A DNA stretch of 64,000 nt from Staphylotrichum longicolle (taxonomy: Eukaryota; Ascomycota; Sordariomycetes; Sordariales; Chaetomiaceae). Position numbers and translations under genes: made by a program. Each line of letters opens with the position of its first letter. The stretch's first letter is position 1. The stretch spans positions 1,612,001-1,676,000 of the forward strand of contig JAHCVI010000006.1 of the NCBI GenBank assembly GCA_019096155.1, written 5' to 3'. The notes under the pieces are model-generated. The model was not told the origin of the DNA. It saw nothing but the letters and a program-made list of their open reading frames with translations, and did not search any database. Shown here one piece after another: positions 56,556 through 64,000 of this stretch.

Positions 56556-57626
56556 TTAAGGTGCCGAGAGCTCTGAGAGTGCTGTGTCGCGTGCCGCGAG
56601 GCTGCGCTGACCCCATGACGGGACTCGCGCGAGTTTCCAGATCAACGATGCCATAGTCATCTCGATGTTGAGCTTGACCATGTATACTACCGGGTGGAAC
56701 ATAAGATAGATGAATGGGTTCGGCATGAATAACAGTCCAATAAGAAGGGCCTATCAGAAAAGGACGTGAGAATCCGATCACTCCATCTGGCAAGCATACC
56801 AGGTAAGCAAACTTACGTCGAGAGTTACCGAGACAACGACCAGCCGCGCATTGAATCGAATCAAGACCTTGTACTTGGTCAACCCGTAGAAGTTGACAAT
56901 TCGTCGAACAATAACCAAGAACCATATGTTCAGAGAAGCATCGACAGCGCAGATCAGCGCCTTTGAGATGGGGTCCCAGATCCGGTTGGCCTCTACGAAT
57001 CTCTGGGGCAGGTTAGCACAACTCAAACAGGTACGAGCATAACGACCGCCTGTGGAAAAAGGACCGCAGCTTACCTGGGACTTGGCAGTGGAATTACGTG
57101 CGCTGGAAGCCAAATGCAGCCGACCACGACGATTATCGTAGAGATGATGATGGCTGTCGCCCATTTCACCTTGTCCACAAAGTCTCTGTCTTCTGCGACA
57201 ATGTACACCCGGTTTATGATGATCTGCATCAGACACTGGACCTCGCAGATCCAGTTGACGAAGATGGAAAGCAGAACAACGAGACTCCTGCAAAAAGGGT
57301 ACCTGGTAAGTTTCCGTGCAAGCAAGGACGCATGCATGGCGACAGGGAAGATAGAGCGGGATGGAAGGGACGTATGCCTACCCGTGCGGCAATACCCCTT
57401 CCATGAGGAGCCATGCAATGATTGCAATTGAGAGATTGGAAAAGATTTCAATCCAAACGAGAATCACATAAATGCTCCGTCGAGGTGACCTGACCATCAT
57501 CGTTTGCCGGATGGCTTTCCATACGGTAAGAAAGCCAAAACCCAAGGTGAAGCCGGACGCAAGCCCAGCCAGCTTAATGTCGGTCAGAGAGGTCTCGGTC
57601 CCCGAGCCCGCTGCGTTGTAACCCAT
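56556..57626 (-). CDS. Polytopic integral membrane protein of unknown function
   Basis: Read as complement(56556..56750, 56817..57000, 57075..57302, 57382..57626), 283 residues. Introns of 66, 74 and 79 bp keep frame. About seven hydrophobic segments: SGFTLGFGFLTVW, YVILVWIEIFSNLSIAIIAW, LVVLLSIFVNWICEV, WATAIIISTIIVVVGCIW, ALICAVDASLNIWFLVIV, LVVVSVTLDALLIGLLF, with a cytosolic-looking C-terminus ending LSELSAP. The seven-helix layout with charged loops (RQTMMVRSPRRS) recalls fungal rhodopsin-like or Pth11-like sensors, but no signature is decisive. In-frame ATG 57698 would add 24 residues. The third intron's acceptor (CAGAG) uses the second AG to keep frame. Confidence 0.72.
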
Positions 57627-59550
57627 CGCTGAGGCAACATGGGAGACGCGCCCCCATACGCGGGGCGCTGTGAAACAACATGGCAAAGCGAGATCCAAAA
57701 ACTCGGAAAATGTGGATCAGGATATGTCGAGAGCGGAGATGATGAGGGAGATGTAGACTGACTGTCTTTACAGACTGAAGGCATATGGGGCACCGAAGGC
57801 GCAAGTGGTGAGGAAGTTAGAGAAGCACGCGGCGACGATCAGCAGATGTCAGGTTGACATGGTTAAGGCGGGATACCTTAACCGTTTCACAAGCGAGTTG
57901 CCTTCGAAGAAAGCGAGTCAGCGTGCATGGCGCTACCATTTAAACTCAGTTCAACCCAAACGCAAACCAGGGATGGACGAGGACGGACCCTGTTCCCCGG
58001 ACGAGCCGGCCAGCGGGGAACCCTATCCGAACAACCTGGCGAATTCGATCCATGCGACCGGTCGCGCCAAACGAGCTCTGATCCCAGGGAGCACCTTGCT
58101 CCTCCGCGCCCATAAGCACTAGGGGCACGGCTTGCCGCGCCAGGGGCCCAGGCAGCGGACAAGATTGGATGCCCAGAGAAGGTACATGATGAGATATCCA
58201 GGCAGCGTAGAGACATGTTTACCTTACGGCTTCTGCCGCGTGTTTTCAACGAGCGGCGGCCTGCTCGCATGCCTTCGCAGTTCGTTCTGTTGCTGTTGTG
58301 TCGTTGGCAACTCGATACACAAGAGGAGCGCGCTTCTCAGCCGCAGGGAGTCAGGGACCCGGAGACCGCGCACAGACACAACGACTCTGTGTGTGGCTTC
58401 CCCCTCGCTTACCCCCAAGGCCACTCACGCGGTGTTTTGGTCTCCAATTTCATTGCGTCGCCGCCACAAGAGCGCAAGAGGCAGGGGCTCGGACGGTGAA
58501 ACGCGCGTTGTCGGAAGAGTGTGATGGAGGCGGATGCAGCCACGAGAGCCCAAGGGCAGAGAAAGAGCGTGATGACAGACGCTGGCGGCAAATCAAATTT
58601 CCGGCTGTTCTGTGTGTATTGGAAACGGAATCACAGGGCGCCGGGAATGCGTTCCACAAAAGCTGAGCTTGACATCGCGGAGAGATCGGCCACTGACAGC
58701 ACGTACATGAATCCGTGATTCTAAGTTCGTGGCAACTTCACTTGTTGCAAAGATCCAGTGATCCAAGTCAACGTCAGTTCAAAGTTGTGGGGTTGTTGCG
58801 ATGGTCATTATGCAGGAGGTCCGCAGCCGTTCTGAAACATCATGGCCTACATGTTCTAGGCTTGATCGTTGATTTCCTGACGCAGTACCCTCTTGTAACT
58901 CGATAAAATTGCATCAAGGCTTATAGCTGCCTTGCGATTTGGTGTTCCTGGTGAGTGGGGTGCTGGTGCATTTCTCAAGTCCCCGTCACGACTGGATGCA
59001 GCGAAACTCACTGCATACACCTCCGCAGTCTTGTCGTCTTTCATCATCCAATTAGTAGGTATGTTCATCAGAGTGTCCGATCATGCACAAGATGAGCATC
59101 GCTACTTTTCCTGGACCCCCAAAACCGTTTTTCCAAAGGTGGCTCAGTGGGCTTCCACCAAGTTCTTATATGTACCTTACCTTACCTATGGTCTTTCATC
59201 CAACCCACTGCCCTCATGATCTTTGAGAGTCCGAACAGAACTCTCACGTCAATTGAGGCAGAAACATATTGATGCATGCTCGATTCGTGATAAGTCTGTT
59301 ACGTCAGCATGCCTCACTTGCAGGTTGATGCAGAAATTGTGCTTCTGTGTTTCGTTTTACTGATCTTTTATTCCGCATCCAATGCATCTGGATCCTCGGG
59401 TCTGAATCAACACCAGAACTATTTATTGCCAAATACCTTCTGGGTCCGCAAATGGCTTCCGATCCTCCTGGTCAACTCACGCACCGCTCTTCTGACCCGA
59501 GCCGCGTGTGAACAAACCATCGACCCCTCTTGTTGATTTTTTACTCCGTT
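57627..59550. other. 1.9-kb intergenic region without supported gene
   Basis: Divergent space between the membrane protein and the FTA2-like gene. Open frames are short and unconvincing. Repeated TACCTTACCTTACCTA-type sequence near 59173-59190 is a common fungal intergenic motif. Confidence 0.55.
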
Positions 59551-60586
59551 ATGTCTGCCATGGCCGACCTTCTACCACGGGTGCCGGGGCCCAAGCTTGG
59601 TCCCTTCACACCCACGGGAGAGGCCAAGATCAAGTTCATCAGCTATCTGGGCAGCCCATACAGCGAGAATGCGTATGTATGGAAAGTCAAGATCAATGGG
59701 AAGCGCTATGCCTTGAAGATGGTAAGCTGTTCTGTCCAATTAGCCCAATGTGACCCGAGTCAACAGCAGCAGCATAAACCAAACTAACATCCGACCCCAG
59801 TTCCGGTTCAAGACTTTCCAGTACCTGGATCAGTGCCATCACAGCGACAGGCGGCCCCCACTCGCCAACCGAAATATGTACGCGAAGTATTACGACCCCT
59901 TCAATTGCGAATGCCGCGCCTATGGCCGGCTGAAAGAGGAAGGGCGTGAAGACCTGGCCGTCCGGGCTTACGGGTACCTCATTCTTTCCTTCGACCAACA
60001 AGCCGAGGTCGCCGGAAAGATGGGCGTCCGCCATTCCTCCCTTATCTCAGCCAGCTGGGGCGCTCACGAGGAACACCGCGGTTTGCCCGTCCGCGCCATC
60101 GTCAAGGAGTTGGTGACAGACGACTTTGGGGAAGACTATCCCTTCGCCATCACTGAGGCTCAGGCGCCGCAGGTCTGCTCGGATCTGAAGGGTTTCCACG
60201 CGCTGGGGATTCGCGTCGGGGACATCCGTGAGAGCAATTACGTTCGTGGGAAGCTGGTCGACCTCGGCCGGGCTTGGACCATGTACCACCCCGGTGTCAT
60301 GTCCTGTTCGAGTATACGCCTGTCAATCCTTCGGAAAGCCGAAGCCAGGAGCCTCGTTAAACTTTTCCAGAGGAGGAATTTTGCAGTTCCGAGGGCTCTG
60401 CAGGCGTGTTCTGTCGGCGACATGAAGGACATGGAAGTAACAAGTTGGGATTGGAGAAAGGATGATGGCGCTGTGGCCCATGTGGACAAGCAGCTATACA
60501 AGACGTGGTCTCTGGGTTTGTTTTCTGCGTTTTTGGGCATGGAAGCGTTGTTCACCATCATCTTCATGTTGTTCATATGGAACTGA
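59551..60586 (+). CDS. FTA2/kinase-like fold protein with C-terminal membrane helix
   Basis: Read as join(59551..59721, 59801..60586), 318 residues, one 79-bp intron joining RYALKM to FRFKTFQYLD. The N-terminal part resembles a degenerate kinase lobe (KIKFISYLG, VWKVKINGKRYALKM with a VAIK-like lysine) and then the fungal block YYDPFNCECRAYGRLKEEGRED, as in proteins annotated with the kinetochore Sim4-complex FTA2 fold. There is no HRD/DFG pair: IRVGDIRESNYVRGKLVDLGRA is the closest catalytic-loop remnant, suggesting a pseudokinase. The last about 25 residues (GLFSAFLGMEALFTIIFMLFIWN) form a membrane helix reaching the end, typical of a tail-anchored protein. Function unknown. Confidence 0.75.
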
Positions 60587-60773
60587 GAGTTGAGTCGAAT
60601 CGTCAGTATCGCCTGCCTGGCTCGAGGGAAAGCATCACTGGCTTGGAGGACAGCTCGTCAAGGGAACAATTTCGGGTTAGCAGCATCTTTACCGGCTTCA
60701 CCAGCTTTGGTAGTCTATCAAATTTCAAGCCAACCCCGTCCATCCAAACCCCAAAGATCTCCAAGAAAACCGC

Positions 60774-61484
60774 CTATTTACCAACCCACCCCTCCCGCTT
60801 TCCTACAAAGCAACCACCCCGGCCACCCCCACCGCAACCCCCCCGCCGCCGCGCCGCCGCAGCAACCAGCCCCGTCTCCCGCGCCGCCGCCACCCCATTC
60901 CCCGACCTCGTCACCACATCCACCAACCCCTCCACCGCCTTGGTACAGCTCCCCAGATCGCTCATCGTCAACAGCTCCACCACGGCGCCCACCACCGTCC
61001 CGCACTCCCTCTCGAGCCGCTCCGCCTCGGACGCCGCGCTGCTGCCCCACGAGCTCGTCTGGGACCGGTACAGGTCGTACTCGGCGCTCAGCGCCGGCGG
61101 CGCGGTCAGCGGGAGCACGGCGGAGCAGAGCGTCGTCAGGGACAGGTTGATCTGCGTGATGTCGGTGAGCTGCAGGTGGCCGCCGGCTTGGTCTTCGAGC
61201 CAGGAGGAGAGGCTCGGGGCCGGGGTGGGGTAGGCGTTGGCGAGCGAGGCGAGCTTGCTCGTGCACGAGGAGAATTGGGAGCGGTTGAGGGCGCGGCCGG
61301 CGAGGGCGGGTTGGTGCTGGTGGTGCGGGGAGATGAGGTTGGCGGCCGCGCGGGGGAGCAGGGGCGCCGGCGTGATGATGGCGCCTGGCTGGGTTGGGGT
61401 TGGGGCGGGTGCCGGCGCTGCGAGGGGGTTGGCGAGCGCGAGGGTGAGGGATGTGAGAGTAGTGATGAGCGTGGTGGTGTGCAT
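60774..61484 (-). CDS. Secreted Ala/Ser-rich fungal protein, C-terminal tail possibly frameshifted
   Basis: 236 residues, intronless. A signal peptide (MHTTTLITTLTSLTLALANP) is followed by a Pro/Ala-rich stretch (APAPAPTPTQPGAI). A cysteine-containing helical domain follows (CTSKLASLANAYP, SSWLEDQ, TTLCSAVLPL, CGTVVGAVVELL, LGSCTKAVEGLV), like small secreted fungal proteins with paired cysteines. The frame ends in a basic Gly-rich tail (RRRGGCGGGGRGG). A run of seven G near 60838-60844 precedes it; one base fewer would give the hydrophobic tail VAVGVAGVVAL ending at 60803, a typical GPI-anchor signal. Either the tail is genuine or a one-base homopolymer change hides a GPI protein. Confidence 0.7.
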   Translation of the reverse strand: MHTTTLITTLTSLTLALANPLAAPAPAPTPTQPGAIITPAPLLPRAAANLISPHHQHQPALAGRALNRSQFSSCTSKLASLANAYPTPAPSLSSWLEDQAGGHLQLTDITQINLSLTTLCSAVLPLTAPPALSAEYDLYRSQTSSWGSSAASEAERLERECGTVVGAVVELLTMSDLGSCTKAVEGLVDVVTRSGNGVAAARETGLVAAAARRRGGCGGGGRGGCFVGKREGWVGK

Positions 61485-62224
61485 CTTGGGGTCGCCGGGC
61501 GTCTGGGATGAATTGCTGGTTTGGTAGATAGAACAGTGGTAGATGAGGAAGGCTAGACCTGGGAGAATTGTGACAAATACCGATCGAATGCGTGAATCCA
61601 GTAGACTGATGACGCCAGCCCTGTTGCTTTTATGGGTGGGTAAGACTGCCTGTGTAACGGCTGGACTGTGCTTGCATGAGATGGGTAAAATAGTAAAATG
61701 CTGACCAGTCTCACGAGTGGCTGATGGTGGCTAATACCGGAAGGATTGCTTGCAGCCTGGCAGTCTGGTGTCCCGCAATCTCGGACTCTGCTGCGGCAGG
61801 GAGAAAACGACAACCAACCAGCATGTGTATCCGGACTCACGGGAGCAGCAACAGGGGTGTAGATGAGGCGCAAACCTTCGTTTGACGACTTGGCAGAAAT
61901 AGGGCGGGCGTTGGGCAGAATTGAAGAAAAGGCGTTTCATTTGTTCATGTGTATTGCACAGGACGGATGACCTGCCTCATCTAGTCCAGATCGACGCGGG
62001 TTGTCAGCGAAACCAAGGGAGATGTCGCGTCCCGCGGGCCGAGAGCACACCTCCTTGGCTGCGCGACAGCGCAGATCTTCGGCCTTCTAATCTCTCAGAG
62101 ACGGCTCCTTCGAGACTGATCTTGAAGGCAGAAATCTCAACCCTCAATATCTCTTCACAACGTTGGTTCGCACGAATACCTCGCTTGTTGGTTCCCCTCG
62201 CCACTGCTCAACATCTACTGAACA
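61485..62224. other. Intergenic region, nothing recognised
   Basis: 740 bp between the secreted protein start and the F-box-like gene stop, both minus strand. It should contain the promoter of the former. Confidence 0.5.
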
Positions 62225-64000
62225 TTACCAAGGATAGAACATATTGGACCTCCTCGTTGGGTCCTCCTCTGGGTCATAGTAGAAAGCATCCTGTGGGGGC
62301 TTCTGCTCCTTGATCAAGTCCCATGCTTTGGATCCCTCGCCCAAGTAAACCTCCATAGAATCTATGATATCCACGATATCGTTGTCTTCGGAAAAGAATC
62401 TTCGCAGTGCGTCACAATATGGAGTAGGTTCCTCCACGTCGCCGGCCTCCAGATCCCAGTCCTCGAACCATTCAAGAGGGTCATCGCCGTAGGCCGTTTC
62501 GCCGGAACGTGATGTGAACTTCCAATACTTTGTTGCGTGGCCCTTTGGGTGTGAGTCGGGCACTTGGTAGCAGTAGATGTGGGAGGGGGGTGGATCCTCA
62601 TCATCCTCTTCTTCGTTCGTGTTGAAAAAACGAGCCCACATCCACTTTGGCGCTGCCCGAAAGCGCTTGGCAACGCTGTCCTCCGACGAAATCGAATCTG
62701 CGTCACTGCCCGAGTCGCTGGAGTCAGAATAAGGAAAGCGATGAGCAGTGGCAATCTCTTTGTCAGAGTCTCCTTCCATGTCCTTGCGGAGCGCGGTGTC
62801 GCAATAGTCGGCCTCCCAGCCTTTCCAGTCTTTGTCAAAGGGGCAGCAAAAGCGATCTTTGGCTGGTTCCTCTCCATTGATGAACCGAACGAGTGCACGT
62901 TCGCAGTGGAGGTAGGAAGTATGATCCACAACCTGCAAGGTGTCCAATTGGAGTGGAGTGAGCTGTCCCAAACGTTGAATCAGCTTGGCCTTGACGGTGA
63001 TCGTCTCGAGATAGACATGACGAAGCGAACTTGCGTTGGCCTCAATGATGTGGAAAAGGGCATCCGTGGAACACCTCACGGCAACCAAGCTCAGGGACCG
63101 CAAGGTGCACACAGGAGACTCGACAAGCGCAGGGCCAAGGATGGCCTTATCCATGATACCCAGGGTCGCGTTAGGAGCGGCATGCTCCACGCACAGTCTG
63201 AGATGGCGAAGGGTGGGAGCGGCGCGGGCGCAAGCAGCCTCAAGGTGGTCAACCGAGATCTCCAGCCCGAGTGGACCAGGTGTTAGACAGAGTTCCATCG
63301 ACTCGAGCCCTTCAAATGCTGCGGCAGGGAAGGAACGCAGGTAACTGAAGCCGGGAAACTCATCGGCCCAGCGTAGTCGGGTAACCGTGGACGCCGGGCG
63401 ACCCATGGTAGGGGCGAGAAACAGCACGAGGCCGTCGTTTGTCTGGGCCAACTGAGATGAGAGACGAGACAAGTTCATGGACTGAAACCGCTGGAACAAC
63501 CCGGTCGTCATTGGGTATCTGGAGTCCGGATTGATGACGCGGGTGGTCGTCATGGGTCGCGAGACGAAGGTGTGAAGGTTGGGGAGCATGCCGATGGCAG
63601 CCTCAAACACGTCGCGAAACCCTTGGACTGCGGTCTGGCGCGCGACTTCAATATCGGCGGCCTCGGTGAAATTATCCGAAAATACCGGAACATTGGCCAT
63701 CCAAAAGCACTCTTTTGCTTGGTCGTGGAGATAGCTGCAGATAGCTGCCGTGTCATCTTCATTTTTGGGCGCCGGGAAGAACTGGTGGGTGATGCGGTCG
63801 AACAAGTCAGCATCCCAAGATATCTCGAGCCATTCGACTTCGTGAACGTGCAAAGCCAGATGAGGGCTGTGGTAAGTTGACAGAAAAGCTTCGCGGTCGA
63901 CGTTCAGCTTGGAGATGGCGATGCGATAGAAGAGTCGAGTCGCTGCGACTTCGCTGAGGGCGCGGCAACTGAGACGGAGGGCTCTCACGTCGTCCTGGGA
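62225..64000 (-). CDS. F-box-like protein, N-terminus beyond the window
   Basis: The frame is open at base 64000, so the start lies outside; at least 591 residues are seen. The first visible residues SQDDVRALRLSCRALSEVAA match the second half of an F-box, the SKP1-binding motif of SCF ubiquitin ligases. A region with leucine-rich-like segments follows (LESMELCL, TLRHLRLCVEH, TLRSLSLVAVR, SLRHVYLETITVK), as in fungal F-box/LRR proteins. The C-terminal third is acidic and Ser-rich (SDSSDSGSDADSISSEDS). It would bring unknown substrates to ubiquitination. No intron is needed in the visible part. Confidence 0.78.
   Translation of the reverse strand, partial: SQDDVRALRLSCRALSEVAATRLFYRIAISKLNVDREAFLSTYHSPHLALHVHEVEWLEISWDADLFDRITHQFFPAPKNEDDTAAICSYLHDQAKECFWMANVPVFSDNFTEAADIEVARQTAVQGFRDVFEAAIGMLPNLHTFVSRPMTTTRVINPDSRYPMTTGLFQRFQSMNLSRLSSQLAQTNDGLVLFLAPTMGRPASTVTRLRWADEFPGFSYLRSFPAAAFEGLESMELCLTPGPLGLEISVDHLEAACARAAPTLRHLRLCVEHAAPNATLGIMDKAILGPALVESPVCTLRSLSLVAVRCSTDALFHIIEANASSLRHVYLETITVKAKLIQRLGQLTPLQLDTLQVVDHTSYLHCERALVRFINGEEPAKDRFCCPFDKDWKGWEADYCDTALRKDMEGDSDKEIATAHRFPYSDSSDSGSDADSISSEDSVAKRFRAAPKWMWARFFNTNEEEDDEDPPPSHIYCYQVPDSHPKGHATKYWKFTSRSGETAYGDDPLEWFEDWDLEAGDVEEPTPYCDALRRFFSEDNDIVDIIDSMEVYLGEGSKAWDLIKEQKPPQDAFYYDPEEDPTRRSNMFYPW

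Noticed and set aside
57627..59550. Frames around 57805-58122 and 58132-58524
   Set aside because: Overlapping frames on both strands with no family resemblance; likely chance.

Overview
This window looks like the nuclear genome of a filamentous ascomycete (Pezizomycotina, probably Sordariomycetes). Genes are GC-rich, with introns mostly of 50-110 bases bounded by GTAAGT/GTGAGT/GTATGT donors and TAG/CAG acceptors. The protein families are typical of such fungi: Zn2Cys6 regulators, HET-domain proteins, GMC oxidoreductases, Baeyer-Villiger monooxygenases and a fused BioDA. Exon joins were worked out by hand from reading frame, splice sites and expected family sequence. I see no rRNA, tRNA, CRISPR array or transposon.

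Layout. (1) 1-13.0 kb is an oxidative/catabolic neighbourhood: a partial Zn2Cys6 regulator, a 2-oxoglutarate/Fe(II) oxygenase, an isocitrate-lyase/PEP-mutase-type lyase, a secreted tannase/feruloyl esterase, an NCS1 nucleobase-type permease and a GMC oxidoreductase. (2) 13.2-19.4 kb holds biotin genes: bioF and bioDA are divergent around a 365-bp spacer, followed by an SDR. (3) 19.6-21.7 kb is an FAD oxidoreductase-Rieske fusion with a probable upstream exon encoding a mitochondrial presequence. (4) 23.3-26.8 kb is an AT-hook/coiled-coil protein with internal repeats. (5) 27.0-29.2 kb is a HET-domain gene broken by one in-frame TAA. (6) 29.8-47.1 kb is a probable catabolic cluster: SDR, BVMO, Zn2Cys6 regulator, anion-type MFS transporter, metallo-beta-lactamase-fold hydrolase, second BVMO, HSL-type esterase, second SDR and zinc alcohol dehydrogenase. 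No PKS, NRPS or terpene synthase is present. The chemistry fits alcohol to ketone to ester/lactone to hydroxy-acid. The second SDR and the esterase carry frameshifts. (7) 49.0-56.0 kb is a small secreted cysteine-rich protein followed by a probable cell-death/allorecognition island: a HET relic, a 294-residue gasdermin-like protein, and a divergent CHAT-protease NLR of 1328 residues. (8) 56.5-64 kb holds a polytopic membrane protein, an FTA2/kinase-like protein with a C-terminal membrane helix, a secreted protein and a partial F-box-like protein.

The most interesting locus is the divergent gasdermin-like/CHAT-NLR pair (50.5-56.0 kb). By analogy with known fungal gasdermin-protease pairs, the NLR would sense a trigger, its CHAT protease would cleave the gasdermin-like protein, and the released part would permeabilise membranes. 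That mechanism is inferred from family knowledge and gene arrangement and is not shown by the sequence.
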